Positions 17,330 through 25,509 of a DNA stretch of 64,000 nucleotides are shown in pieces. Positions within the stretch are counted from its first letter, which is position 1. Every line of letters starts with the position of its first letter. The stretch is taken from assembly GCF_002224125.1 (NCBI RefSeq), contig NZ_NCSM01000004.1:364130-428129 (forward strand). Direction: 5' to 3'. Position numbers and translations under genes: made by a program. A model generated the notes under the pieces. That model saw only the letters and a list, made by a program, of their open reading frames with translations, was not told the DNA's origin and made no database searches. Source of the stretch: Streptomyces sp. NBS 14/10. Its GTDB lineage: Bacteria > Actinomycetota > Actinomycetes > Streptomycetales > Streptomycetaceae.

Positions 17330-18202
17330 ATGCACGCTCGCCCGGCCGCCGTGGCAGCCGTGGCCGCCGTGTGCCTGGTGGCCACCGGCTGCTCCGGCGG
17401 CGAAGCCGACCCAGCGGGCAGCAGCCCCGCGCAGCACACGCCCCGGCCTCCGGCCCCCACACAAGAGGTGAGAAACCTCGTCCTTCCCTTCGACACCTAC
17501 ACCCTCGACAGCCCTCAGGTGGCACGCATCGCGGTGGCGCAGGACCGTCTGATCGGATCCTGCATGGCGCGCAGCGGATTCCACTGGCTCCGGCTGCCCG
17601 AGCGCCGCGCCGAGTCCTGGCCGAACCGCGGTCGATACGGACTGATCGAAGCGGAGCCCGCGAAGCGGTACGGATACCACCCCCTGCCCGATCCCCGCTC
17701 CGAGGCCGCCGAGGCATGGATCGCCCGGCGCGAGGAAGGACTTACCCCGAAGGAGCGGACAGCCGCCTACGGCAGGGACGGCACGTCGGGCTGCGAGCAG
17801 GAGGCGCACAGCGAGTTGCTGCACAATGTGCCCAAAGCCGACTTCGGCCGATTGGGCCGGATCTCGGCCGACATCTACGAGCGCGCCAAACACCATCCGG
17901 ACGTGGTGAAGGCGTTCGCGCGCTGGAGTGCCTGTATGCGTGCCGAGGGCTTCCGCTACCCGGACCCGATGGCCGCCAACAACGACCCTCGGTGGACGGG
18001 GGATTCCCCCTCGAAAGCCGAAATCGCCACGGCCCGGGCCGATGTCGCCTGCAAGCGACGCACATCGTTGGTGCGCGTCTGGTGGCGAACCGAGGCCGAC
18101 TACCAGGAACGGCAGATCCGGCAGCATGCGAAGTGGTTCGCCCAGATCCGTCTCACGCGGACCCGATACCTGACGAACGTCGACGCTCACGACGGTGCCT
18201 GA
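17330..18202 (+). CDS. Secreted lipoprotein of unknown function
   Basis: A 290-residue protein. A short signal peptide ends in the lipobox VATGC (Cys 21), followed by a Ser/Pro-rich spacer. The mature part has no family that can be named; it is helical and charged, with three further regions containing conserved-looking cysteines (SCMARSGF, SGCEQEA, SACMRAEGF) that may pair. It begins 19 bases after the preceding terminator, with AGGGAG as the ribosome site, so it probably has its own weak promoter or is read through. Confidence 0.6.
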   Translation: MHARPAAVAAVAAVCLVATGCSGGEADPAGSSPAQHTPRPPAPTQEVRNLVLPFDTYTLDSPQVARIAVAQDRLIGSCMARSGFHWLRLPERRAESWPNRGRYGLIEAEPAKRYGYHPLPDPRSEAAEAWIARREEGLTPKERTAAYGRDGTSGCEQEAHSELLHNVPKADFGRLGRISADIYERAKHHPDVVKAFARWSACMRAEGFRYPDPMAANNDPRWTGDSPSKAEIATARADVACKRRTSLVRVWWRTEADYQERQIRQHAKWFAQIRLTRTRYLTNVDAHDGA

Positions 18203-18248
18203 CGGCTGAGAGCCGACTTCGCGAGAGCGGACTTCGGACAGATCACGC

Positions 18249-18689
18249 TCACGCGTCCGGCAGCACTCCGGGCCGGAACTTCTCAACGCCGACCACACGG
18301 TGGACGTGGTACGGCTCGATGTAGACCGCCACTCTCACCTCGCCGGGGGCCAGCCAGGGAAAAGTCTCCGTGCCGAGGTACTTCTGCGCGAGCCGGTCCA
18401 TGACCCGCACGGCCGGCTCTCCCGCCACGAAGCGGACCGCGCGGCCCCGGATCTCCACCCGGTGGTACGGGTTCTCGGTGTCCATGCAGCACAGCGACAC
18501 CCGGGGGTCACGCCGCAGGTTCTCCTCTTTGATGCGGCCGACCGAGGTGTTGATGACCACCAGGCCGTCCTCCAGGTCGGCCCACATCGGTGTCAACTGC
18601 GGCGAACCGTCCGGGTTCAAGGTGGCCATCTGCCAGAACCTGGGCTCCTGAAGCCACGCGCGTGTGATCTCGTCCAGTGCGGCTGTCAT
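18249..18689 (-). CDS. PPOX-class F420/FMN-dependent oxidoreductase-like protein
   Basis: A 146-residue split-barrel protein. The N-terminal ALDEITRAWLQEPRFWQMATLNPDGSPQLTPMWAD is the classic start of the pyridoxamine-phosphate-oxidase-like superfamily, followed by VINTSVGRIKEENLRRDPRVSLCC and RGRAVRF. Actinobacterial members of this length commonly use F420 or FMN to reduce small substrates or to bind biliverdin. It is a single gene convergent with the lipoprotein. Confidence 0.85.
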   Translation of the reverse strand: MTAALDEITRAWLQEPRFWQMATLNPDGSPQLTPMWADLEDGLVVINTSVGRIKEENLRRDPRVSLCCMDTENPYHRVEIRGRAVRFVAGEPAVRVMDRLAQKYLGTETFPWLAPGEVRVAVYIEPYHVHRVVGVEKFRPGVLPDA

Positions 18690-18788
18690 GCGATCGCTCC
18701 TTACTCAAATGCTCAAGCGATCCAACGCATTGGTGATCACCAGGGTTCCGGACAGGGCGCGGCGCGGTCGCCTCACACGGGCCGCGCA

Positions 18789-18834
18789 GCCACCCGCGCC
18801 GTCGCCGTTCACATACGGCGACGGCGCGGGTGGC
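18789..18834 (-). terminator. Long hairpin terminator
   Basis: Perfect 19-base arms (GCCACCCGCGCCGTCGCCG and its complement) enclose TTCACATA. It lies 63 bases beyond the stop of the leftward secreted-protein gene ending at 18898 and shields the PPOX gene. Confidence 0.85.
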
Positions 18835-18897
18835 CGTGGTCGCCCCGCCGTCCCGGTTCGGAAGCCGTCCCGATTCATAAGCCGGGCCTGGTGTTCA

Positions 18898-19209
18898 TCA
18901 GTCGACCCAGACGGCTCGGCCCAGAATGGCGATGGCGCCTCCCGCGGAACGGCCGCCGGGCGGGATCACGTCGATGACGGGACCGGTGCAGTTGGCGGTC
19001 TCGTAAGCGAGAGCGTATTCGTTGGTGGAGTTGTACACGTGGAACCTGTTGTCTTCCAGCGGTACCGCAATACAGCCGGTGGGGTTGACGACATGCCAGG
19101 TGCTGTTGCGGAGGTCGCCATGAGAGGCGGAGGCTGATGTGGCCATGCCGAGGGTGAGGACTCCTGCGGCGGCCAGAATCCCGGCAGTGGTGGTGATGCG
19201 TCGCATCAT
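18898..19209 (-). CDS. Small secreted protein, function unknown
   Basis: A 103-residue exported protein. ATG 19209 has AAGGAG 6 bases upstream. The signal peptide (ITTTAGILAAAGVLTLGMATSASA) is cut near residue 29. The mature 75 residues contain two cysteines (PTGCIAV, TANCTGPV) that could form one disulfide, and many beta-prone residues. It resembles small Streptomyces exoproteins with a crystallin-like or inhibitor-like fold, but no family is certain. Confidence 0.55.
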   Translation of the reverse strand: MMRRITTTAGILAAAGVLTLGMATSASASHGDLRNSTWHVVNPTGCIAVPLEDNRFHVYNSTNEYALAYETANCTGPVIDVIPPGGRSAGGAIAILGRAVWVD

Positions 19210-19343
19210 GCCTGACTCCTTCGGAGTGCTGCGGTCGGTGTGGCAGTTCCAGACCGACTGACAGCCACCTGGATTACCTGGCGACACAAGAATTCCGGTG
19301 GAGCGCAGGGCGCCGTGCCCGTAGCCGGGCGGGCCTGAGGTGG

Positions 19344-20381
19344 TCAGCCGTCGGCGCGGACGAAGACGGGCTTGAGGCGTTTCTCGGGGAGCGCGTCGGG
19401 GAGTTGTTCCCAGTCGAGGACGTGGGAGACGACGCGTGCGGGGTCGACGTGGCCGGTGCGGGCGAGTTCCAGGGCGTCGGGGATGTGGTTGCGGACGTTG
19501 TCACGGGCGATACGGATCGTGACGCCGGTGAGGTACATGTCGAGCAGAGGCAGCTCGCCGGGGCGGAAGTGGTTGCCCGCCGACTCGCAGATGCCTTCCG
19601 GGGCGAGGCATTTGACGGCCAGGGCGAGCTGGTCGACGCGGCCGGTGGCCTCGACGGCGATGTCGAATCCGTGCCGTACGGGCTCGAGGGTTTCCGCGGT
19701 GGCGGCGCCGTAGCCGCGGGCGATCTCGCGGTGTTCGGGGTCGGGGTCGACGTACAGCACCTGCGAGGCGCCGAGCGCGCGGGCGATATCGCAGACGTAC
19801 AGGCCGATGCTGCCGCGGGCGACGACCAGCACGCGGGCCCCGGGCCTGCTCTTCAGATGGGGCGCGACCAGGCGCCAGGACAGGGACCAGTTGTCGCTGG
19901 CCGAGGCCATGGCGACCGGGTCGAGGTCGGTGGGCAGGGGGACGAGCATGGCGTCCGCCCACGGCACGCGGACCAGGTCGGAGAAGAGCCCGCCCCAGCT
20001 GCCGCCGATCGGCGCGCCGTACATGGCCATATGCGGTACGGCCGTGCAGTGCGCGGTCAGCCCTGCGCGGCAGTGGTCGCAGCTGCCGCAGTTGATGGAC
20101 CAGGGGACGACCACCAGGTCGCCGGGGACCACGGTGGTGACGGCGTCACCGGTTTCGACGACCTTGGCCACGCATTCGTGGCCGAGGGCGAACGGCGGAT
20201 CGATGCTGTGTTTGATATGCGGCTGCCGCCGCGTGGTGTGTCCGGCCAGGATCGCGGAGTCGACGTCGCAGGAGGTCGCGGCCACCGGGGCGACGATCGC
20301 CTCCTGGTCGGACCGGAGCTTGGGGTCGGGGGCCTCGCGCCATTCGACGGTGTGCCGGGCGACGTAGGTCAGTTCACGCAT
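19344..20381 (-). CDS. Zinc-dependent medium-chain alcohol dehydrogenase
   Basis: A 345-residue MDR enzyme. Catalytic-zinc ligands are in TSCDVDSA and FALGHECVA, and the structural-zinc lobe is present in shortened form (NCGSCDHCRAGLTAHC). The Rossmann part reads ARVLVVARGSIGLYVCDIARALG, where the GxGxxG loop is altered to ARGSIG. The start overlaps the stop of the tautomerase gene by 8 bases, so it is the second gene of a two-gene leftward operon. Palindromes next to the TetR gene suggest induction by the TetR ligand. Likely an aldehyde or secondary alcohol substrate. Confidence 0.88.
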   Translation of the reverse strand: MRELTYVARHTVEWREAPDPKLRSDQEAIVAPVAATSCDVDSAILAGHTTRRQPHIKHSIDPPFALGHECVAKVVETGDAVTTVVPGDLVVVPWSINCGSCDHCRAGLTAHCTAVPHMAMYGAPIGGSWGGLFSDLVRVPWADAMLVPLPTDLDPVAMASASDNWSLSWRLVAPHLKSRPGARVLVVARGSIGLYVCDIARALGASQVLYVDPDPEHREIARGYGAATAETLEPVRHGFDIAVEATGRVDQLALAVKCLAPEGICESAGNHFRPGELPLLDMYLTGVTIRIARDNVRNHIPDALELARTGHVDPARVVSHVLDWEQLPDALPEKRLKPVFVRADG

Positions 20382-20805
20382 CGGCCCGCTGCTCCTTCGC
20401 CAGGGCCACGAGGTCGGCGTAGCGGATGACGGAGCCGCCCGCACCCCAGGTGCCGTCGGGCTGCTCGTGCACCAGCACCCATACGCGCAGGGCGTCGGCG
20501 GGGGAGAGCCCGGCCGCGTCGAGCACGGTCTTGGTGGCGTCCTCGACCAGACCCGCCTTGCGTCGCTCGGACAGCGCGCCCTGGGGGACCGTCACCTCGA
20601 CGAGGAAGCGGGGCGCGTCGTCCTCGGCGGTGGTCTGCGCGCCGTCGGGCAGCTCGACCAGGTAGCTCCACGCCTGGGCGCGGAAGAACGCGGTGTCGGG
20701 CGCGCCCTCCCAGCGCAGCAGGACGGCGGCCAGCTCGCGCTGGACGCTCTTGCGGCCCTCCTCGGTCAGGGAACCGGGCGGGACGGTGAGCCGGATCATC
20801 GGCAT
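20374..20805 (-). CDS. Tautomerase-like protein 1
   Basis: A 143-residue protein. The start PMIRLTVPPGSLTEEGRKSVQRELAAVLL has the Pro right after Met that is the catalytic base in tautomerases, here with one extra PM step. A second half, FLVEVTVPQGALSERRKAGLVEDATKTVLDAAG, repeats the same beta-alpha pattern, as in fused 4-oxalocrotonate tautomerase-like proteins. It is the first gene of the operon with the alcohol dehydrogenase and faces the TetR gene across a region with two operators. Confidence 0.75.
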   Translation of the reverse strand: MPMIRLTVPPGSLTEEGRKSVQRELAAVLLRWEGAPDTAFFRAQAWSYLVELPDGAQTTAEDDAPRFLVEVTVPQGALSERRKAGLVEDATKTVLDAAGLSPADALRVWVLVHEQPDGTWGAGGSVIRYADLVALAKEQRADA

Positions 20806-20837
20806 GGCGGAGTCTCCCTTCGGCCGCACTCACGGCC

Positions 20838-20889
20838 TATAACGGTCGTTATAAACGGAGGTCACGCTAGACTATGACGTGCGTTATAG
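20838..20889. promoter_or_regulatory. Two TetR-type operators between tautomerase 1 and the TetR gene
   Basis: TATAACGGTCGTTATA at 20838-20853 is a perfect palindrome, and CTATGACGTGCGTTATAG at 20872-20889 has one mismatch. Both fit CTATAACG-NN-CGTTATAG. The same motif occurs twice more at 22030-22083, always at promoters of neighbouring genes. The TetR protein encoded at 20908 is the natural candidate to bind them. Confidence 0.8.
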
Positions 20890-20907
20890 CCAGAGGGGAG
20901 CCCGGTC

Positions 20908-21498
20908 GTGGCCAAATCCAGCGCGCCGTCGCGCGAGCGCATCGTGGCCGGTGCGGCCGACATGATCAGCAGGCGTGGCCTGAACGCCACCAGCATCCGT
21001 GAACTGGCCAAACACGCCAAGGCACCGCTCGGCTCGACCTACCACTACTTCCCCGAGGGCAAGCAGCAGCTGGCCACCGAGGCGGTGCGGTACGCGGGCA
21101 CGGCCGTCGCCCGCCTCCTGCGCAAGGAACTGGACGCGGGCCCGGCCGCCGGACTGCGCGCCTTCCTGGCCCTGTGGCGCGGCATCGTCGTCGAGAGCGA
21201 CTTCCGTGCCGGCTGCCCCGTACTGGCCGTCTCCGTCGAGGAGCCCCCGGCCGACGGGATCCCGCCCGCCCTCGTCGCCGCCGCCGAGGCGTTCGAGGGC
21301 TGGGAGGAGCTGCTCGCCCAGGCGCTACGGGACCACGGCGCCGCCCCCGAGCGGGCTCCCGGGCTCGCGACCCTCATCGTGGCGTCCGTCGAGGGCGCCA
21401 TCGCCATGTGCCGCGCCAAGCGCAGCATGCAACCCCTGGATCAGGTGGCGCAGCAGCTCGAAGCGCTGATCGCCGACGCGCTCGACGGTTCCGACTGA
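20908..21498 (+). CDS. TetR-family repressor (LmrA/YxaF type)
   Basis: A 196-residue repressor. The helix-turn-helix reads ERIVAGAADMISRRGLNATSIRELAKHAKAPLGSTYHYFPEGK. The C-terminal part, with RGIVVESDFRAGCPVLAVSVEE, matches the LmrA/YxaF-like ligand domain, which usually senses hydrophobic drugs or quinone-like compounds. The GTG start sits just after the second palindrome, so the gene is probably autoregulated. It appears to govern the alcohol dehydrogenase, both tautomerases and the DsbA-like gene. Confidence 0.9.
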   Translation: MAKSSAPSRERIVAGAADMISRRGLNATSIRELAKHAKAPLGSTYHYFPEGKQQLATEAVRYAGTAVARLLRKELDAGPAAGLRAFLALWRGIVVESDFRAGCPVLAVSVEEPPADGIPPALVAAAEAFEGWEELLAQALRDHGAAPERAPGLATLIVASVEGAIAMCRAKRSMQPLDQVAQQLEALIADALDGSD

Positions 21499-21543
21499 CG
21501 GTTCCGACTGACGGTTCCGCCCGATGGTGGAGGGCGGTTGGGG

Positions 21544-22020
21544 TCAGGCGCCGATCGCCGCGCGGATCGCCTTGGCCTTCTCCTCGGTGAACACACCGCT
21601 CTCCAGGAGGGAGAGGATGGACAGCGCGCTGCCGCCCGAACCCCAGCTGCCCTCCTCGATCACCCGGAAGTTGACCCACCAGGACGGGGAAGGCTCCGGC
21701 AGCCCACAGGCTTCGGCCAGCGCGGCCAGGACGCATTCGATGACCTCGGCCCGGACCTCCTGGCGCCAGTCCCCGTCCATGACCGCCACATCGATCACCA
21801 TGACGTCGGGCCCCTGACCGGCGTCGGTCAGCAGGCGCCCGCCGATGGCCATCATGTCCGGCTCGCGCTCGACGAAGTGCACCTGGAACCCGACTCGTGC
21901 GGCCGGTGCGAACTGGCCGACTTCGGGCACGAGCACCGCGTCCGTCAGCGTCTCGGCCAGCGTGCGGCGCTGCTCGAGGCTCAGGCGCCCTGTCGGGGCG
22001 TTCACGGTAATGACGGTCAC
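21544..22020 (-). CDS. Tautomerase-like protein 2
   Basis: A 158-residue protein starting at GTG 22020 with GGAGGT 4 bases away. It has a tautomerase-superfamily layout: TVITVNAPTGRLSLEQRRTLAETLTDAVL, a middle strand MVIDVAVMDGDW, and a C-terminal helix VIECVLAALAEACGL. Position 2 is Thr rather than Pro, so the usual catalytic N-terminal proline is missing and activity may differ. It is a paralogue in design of the gene at 20374 and carries its own copy of the TetR palindrome immediately upstream. Confidence 0.7.
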   Translation of the reverse strand: MTVITVNAPTGRLSLEQRRTLAETLTDAVLVPEVGQFAPAARVGFQVHFVEREPDMMAIGGRLLTDAGQGPDVMVIDVAVMDGDWRQEVRAEVIECVLAALAEACGLPEPSPSWWVNFRVIEEGSWGSGGSALSILSLLESGVFTEEKAKAIRAAIGA

Positions 22021-22029
22021 GGCTACCTC

Positions 22030-22083
22030 CTATGACGATCGTTATAGCGAGACCTTACCTCAGCGCTATAACGGGTGTCATAG
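22030..22083. promoter_or_regulatory. Two further TetR-type operators
   Basis: CTATGACGATCGTTATAG at 22030-22047 (one mismatch) lies directly upstream of tautomerase 2, and CTATAACGGGTGTCATAG at 22066-22083 (two mismatches) precedes the rightward genes starting near 22125. They are the same motif as the pair at 20838-20889, so the divergent promoters here should answer to the same repressor. Confidence 0.8.
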
Positions 22084-22124
22084 GTACGGTCCGCGAGGGG
22101 CGGGATCGTTGAATTGGCCCTGCT

Positions 22125-22415
22125 GTGGGCGGCTTCGTCGATGGCAGCGAACTGGCCGACTTCGGCCGCAAGTTGCACGCGGAGGCCGCGGACGCGGCGG
22201 ATACCGATGCGCCGACCGCCACCGAGATCCCCTCCGTCGACCCGGACGACCTCGCCGAGTGCTACTGGGACATGTACACCCACCGCGACCGTGTCGAGGA
22301 GGCCCGGCCCGCCGCGCCGGTATCGCAGGCCGACGGGGCTGCCCGCGTGGCGCCTCTCATGAACCTGGGCCTGGACACCGCACCCGCCTGCACCGATGGG
22401 GTGTGCGCCCGGTGA
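22125..22415 (+). CDS. Small protein resembling the C-terminus of a short-chain dehydrogenase
   Basis: Ninety-six residues from GTG 22125; no ribosome site is obvious and the start is uncertain. The stretch PSVDPDDLAECYWDMYTHRDRVEEA looks like the end of many short-chain dehydrogenases, where it follows the catalytic core. The N-terminal Rossmann part is absent, so this may be a truncated gene kept because its 3' end is coupled to the DsbA-like gene (GTGA overlap). The tail PACTDGVCAR has a Cys-x4-Cys pair. Confidence 0.45.
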   Translation: MGGFVDGSELADFGRKLHAEAADAADTDAPTATEIPSVDPDDLAECYWDMYTHRDRVEEARPAAPVSQADGAARVAPLMNLGLDTAPACTDGVCAR

Positions 22416-23071
22416 GTACGCTGCGCATCGATATCTGGTCCGACGTCGTCTGCCCGTGGTGCTACATCGGCAAGCGGCGCCTGGAGACGGCGCTCGGCCG
22501 GTTCGAGCACGCCGACGAGGTGGAGCTGCGCTGGCACAGCTTCCAGCTCGACCCGTCCCATCCCCAGGGCCACCGCCGGCCTGTCTTCGAGACGCTGGCG
22601 GAGAAGACGGGAGCCCCGCCGGCGCAGATACGGCCGATGACCCGGCAGGTCACCGAACTCGCCGCCGCCGAGGGGCTGAAGTACGACCTGGAAGCGGCCG
22701 TGTCGGTCAACACGATCGACGCCCACCGCCTGACCCACCTCGCCGCCGCGCAGGGACTGGACGGGCAGATGCGCGAGCGGCTGCTCCGTGCCCACTTGTG
22801 CGAGGGCGAGGTCGTCGACGAGCCCGACACGCTGGTGCGGCTCGGTGCCGAGGTCGGCGTGCCCGAGGACGAGATCCGGCGGATGCTGGACGGTGGCGCG
22901 TACGCGGACGAGGTGCGGGCCGACTTCGACGAGGGGCGCCGCTTCGGCGCCACGGGCGTGCCGTTCTTCGTCCTCAACCGCGCCTATGGCATCTCCGGCG
23001 CGCAGTCGTCGGACACCTTTCTCTCCGCGCTGCGCACCGTCTCTGCGAACCCCACGGCAGAGAGCAACTGA
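22412..23071 (+). CDS. DsbA-family (FrnE-like) oxidoreductase
   Basis: A 219-residue cytoplasmic thioredoxin-fold protein. The N-terminal active site is CPWCYIGK (Cys 14 and Cys 17). A helical insertion follows, then the cis-Pro loop region TGVPFFVLNRAYGISGAQSSDTFLSAL, as in FrnE and 2-hydroxychromene isomerase-like proteins. It has no signal peptide. The start overlaps the stop of the preceding small gene. Placed after a TetR-type operator, it probably helps in a redox or xenobiotic response with the alcohol dehydrogenase. Confidence 0.88.
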   Translation: MSTLRIDIWSDVVCPWCYIGKRRLETALGRFEHADEVELRWHSFQLDPSHPQGHRRPVFETLAEKTGAPPAQIRPMTRQVTELAAAEGLKYDLEAAVSVNTIDAHRLTHLAAAQGLDGQMRERLLRAHLCEGEVVDEPDTLVRLGAEVGVPEDEIRRMLDGGAYADEVRADFDEGRRFGATGVPFFVLNRAYGISGAQSSDTFLSALRTVSANPTAESN

Positions 23072-23122
23072 ACCGATCTCCGGGTCTCGCCGCGGTACGA
23101 GCGGTGCGGCGCGGCAACCGCC

Positions 23123-23473
23123 CTACAGTGGCTCGCTGTTCGGCAGCCCGCTGTTGGGCGACTCGGCCGCGGCGAGGCGCAGGATCGGATCGAGCAGGCC
23201 CGGGAAGCGGTCGCTGAGATCGTCGCCGCGCAGCCGGATCCGCCGATGCCTTCCGTCCACGGTCATGCTGATCAGGCCGGCCTCGCGCAGGATCCGCCAG
23301 TGATTGGACAGTGTCGATATCGGCACATCCACACCGTCGGCGAGAGCGGCACAGGTCGACTCGGGATTGCCCCGGGCCCGCCGCACCAGTTCCAGGCGCA
23401 CCGGATCGCTGAGCGCGTGCAGCACTGGCGCGAGGGTCAATGACTCGCGGGCGGGCTGGGGGAGAGGTCGCAT
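23123..23473 (-). CDS. ArsR-family repressor
   Basis: A 116-residue winged-helix protein. Landmarks are LHALSDPVRLELVRRA, the recognition helix region VPISTLSNHWRILREAGLISM, and the wing DGRHRRIRLR. There is no obvious CxC metal site, so it likely senses an organic or redox signal. ATG 23473 is chosen from homology. It is divergent from an MFS efflux gene, with AGTTC/GAACT repeats between them; repression of the exporter is the likely role. Confidence 0.88.
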   Translation of the reverse strand: MRPLPQPARESLTLAPVLHALSDPVRLELVRRARGNPESTCAALADGVDVPISTLSNHWRILREAGLISMTVDGRHRRIRLRGDDLSDRFPGLLDPILRLAAAESPNSGLPNSEPL

Positions 23474-23491
23474 GGCTCCACGATACCAAAC

Positions 23492-23518
23492 AGTTCGACA
23501 GTTCGGGATTATGGAACT
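23492..23518. promoter_or_regulatory. Repeats in the ArsR/MFS promoter
   Basis: AGTTC occurs at 23492 and 23500 (tandem ACAGTTCG units) and its complement GAACT at 23514-23518, spaced to form an inverted repeat. It sits between the divergent starts at 23473 and 23559 and is a reasonable ArsR binding site. Confidence 0.5.
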
Positions 23519-23558
23519 ATCTTCTGCCGGAGCACCCGCAACGTGGGAGGGAACGGCG

Positions 23559-25094
23559 TTGACCGCACGCAAGGACACATCAACGGCCGGATCGTCGGCG
23601 GCCGTAGACAGCCGATCGGCTCGGGCAGCCTTACTCGCGGTGGCTTGTCTGGGGCAGTTCATGGTGCTGCTCGACAGCACCATCGTCGGTGCGGCGCTGC
23701 CCGATATGCAGGGGCGATTGCATACCGGGTTGAGCGGTCTGCAGTGGATTGTCGACGCCTATGTACTGCTGGTCGCCATGCTGTTGCTGTCCGGCGGCGT
23801 CTTCGCCGACCGTTTCGGCCGCAAGCGGGTGTTCCTGGCGGGCGTCATGGTGTTCACCGTCGCCTCCGTGGTGTGCTCCGTCGCGCCGTCCATCGGTTGG
23901 CTGATCGCGGGCAGGGCGGTGCAGGGCATCGGGGCCGCGGCGCTGAGCCCGGCGTCGCTGGCGCTGCTCGCCGCCGCGTATCCCGTTCCGCAGGAACGGG
24001 TCAAGGCGATCGGGCTGTGGGCCGGATTCAGCGGAATCGGCCTGGCCGCCGGACCGCTGGCCGGTGGCATTCTGGTGGATGCCTTCGGCTGGCCCGCCAT
24101 CTTCCTCGTCAATGTGCCCGTCGGCGCGGTCCTGTTGCTTGCCGGCCTGCGCGTCCTGCGTGAGTCCCGCAATCCGAGCGCGCCGGCGATCGACATCCCG
24201 GGGACGGTCCTGTCCGTCCTGGGCGTGGGGGCACTGGCCTACGGGCTGATCGAGGGCGGTTCCCGTGGCTGGACCTCGCCGTTGATCCTGGGCAGCTTCG
24301 CCGCCGCGGTGGTGATCCTCGCCGTCTTCGTCGCCGTCGAAGCACGTAGCGCGACGCCGATGCTGCCGTTGTGGCTGTTCCGGCAGCAACTGTTCACGGT
24401 GTCCAACACGGCCATGGTCGTGGTGGGTTTCGCGCTCATGGGTTCGTCCTTCTTCTTCTCCCAGTTCTTCGTGTACGTCCAGGGCAGTTCGATTCTGCGC
24501 GCCGGTCTGCAGACCCTGCCCGCCTCCCTCGCCATGGTGATCGTCAGCCCGTACGCGGGCCGCCTCGCCGCGAAGTACGGCTTCCGGATCGTGGTCACCA
24601 CCGGCCTGGCCCTGGCCGGTCTCGGGCTGCTGGCGCTGGGGTTTGTACACGCGGCCACCGGCTACGGGAATGTGTGGTGGCGGCTGGCGGTCGTCGGCAT
24701 CGGTTTCGCTCTCACCATGTCCCCCCTGACCGGCGCCGCCATCCAGGCGGTCAGCCCGCGGGAGGGCGGCCTCGCGTCGGGCATCAGCAGCACCACCCGG
24801 CAACTCGGCGCGGTGCTCGGCGTGGCCGTACTCGGAGCCATCGTGCGCACCCGGGAGTCCGGTGGCGCCTCCTTCGAGGCCGGCCTCAACAGCGCCTTCG
24901 TCGCGGCGGGCGCCGTCACCTTGGCCGGCGCGGTGTTCACCGGTCTGTGGCTGGTGAAGTCCGAGCCAAGCCCTGTGCCCAGTCCGACAGCAGGGCGAAG
25001 TCCGCTGCCGTCAGACCGGTCCGAGGGTCGACGTGGTGGAGCAGGGCCTGACCCGCGTGGTGTTCTCGAGTCCACACGCGATCCGCGTCCGTGA
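23559..25094 (+). CDS. MFS drug exporter, DHA2 (EmrB/QacA) type, 14 TM
   Basis: A 511-residue membrane protein. The first membrane segment carries motif D1 in LAVACLGQFMVLLDSTIVGAALP, and loop 2-3 has motif A (GGVFADRFGRKRVFL). Motif C is near GFSGIGLAAGPLAGG. Fourteen hydrophobic segments fit the DHA2 family, which expels drugs by proton antiport. TTG 23559 is preferred because GGGAGGG lies 7 bases upstream; ATG 23511 falls inside the regulatory repeats. The last 50 residues are Pro/Arg-rich and lie antisense to the HAD-like gene, so the reading frame may have been extended. Confidence 0.88.
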   Translation: MTARKDTSTAGSSAAVDSRSARAALLAVACLGQFMVLLDSTIVGAALPDMQGRLHTGLSGLQWIVDAYVLLVAMLLLSGGVFADRFGRKRVFLAGVMVFTVASVVCSVAPSIGWLIAGRAVQGIGAAALSPASLALLAAAYPVPQERVKAIGLWAGFSGIGLAAGPLAGGILVDAFGWPAIFLVNVPVGAVLLLAGLRVLRESRNPSAPAIDIPGTVLSVLGVGALAYGLIEGGSRGWTSPLILGSFAAAVVILAVFVAVEARSATPMLPLWLFRQQLFTVSNTAMVVVGFALMGSSFFFSQFFVYVQGSSILRAGLQTLPASLAMVIVSPYAGRLAAKYGFRIVVTTGLALAGLGLLALGFVHAATGYGNVWWRLAVVGIGFALTMSPLTGAAIQAVSPREGGLASGISSTTRQLGAVLGVAVLGAIVRTRESGGASFEAGLNSAFVAAGAVTLAGAVFTGLWLVKSEPSPVPSPTAGRSPLPSDRSEGRRGGAGPDPRGVLESTRDPRP

Positions 25095-25509
25095 TCTCGT
25101 CGTCGACCCACGCGAACGGCCGGCCCCGCGCCCAGGTGACGATCGAGGGGGTCTTCCAGAACACGCCGTTCTCCGGCTCGGGCCGCGGTTCGGGCCACGG
25201 GACGAACGGCAGGGTGGGCAGCCCCAAGAGGGGCGCGAGGAAGTCGTTGGCCTCCTCTTCCCATGTCGTCGCCCAGACCAGGTCGTACGGGAGCGAGGCC
25301 AGCGCCGGCCCGTGGTCCGGGTTGAGCCAGACCCGCAGCGGCTTGACCGGTTTGTCGGGCAGCCCCCACTCGTTGAGCCGACGCCGCTCGGCAGCGTGCC
25401 ACCGCGGTGTCAGCAGCCGGTGCGTCTCGTAGCCCTCGGGACGCCTGTGCGGCCTCGCCGCGTACGGATTCAGCGGTCCGTCGACATCCACCAGCAGCAC
25501 CGGCCGCAC
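24937..25509 (-). CDS. HAD-like protein (Swiss-army-knife RNA-repair type HAD domain)
   Basis: About 190 residues. The start RPVLLVDVDGPLNPYA contains the DxDGxLNP motif of a HAD phosphatase subgroup often labelled HAD_SAK, followed by WATTWEEEAN (motif II region) and FAWVDDEITDADR (motif IV, DD). It probably hydrolyses a phosphate from a nucleic acid end or small substrate. GTG 25509 is chosen because homologous proteins start next to the DVDG strand; an ATG at 25569 would add 20 residues. A run of nine C (25517-25525) sits in the ribosome-site position. The 3' end overlaps the MFS gene by 158 bases. Confidence 0.72.
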   Translation of the reverse strand: MRPVLLVDVDGPLNPYAARPHRRPEGYETHRLLTPRWHAAERRRLNEWGLPDKPVKPLRVWLNPDHGPALASLPYDLVWATTWEEEANDFLAPLLGLPTLPFVPWPEPRPEPENGVFWKTPSIVTWARGRPFAWVDDEITDADRVWTREHHAGQALLHHVDPRTGLTAADFALLSDWAQGLARTSPATDR

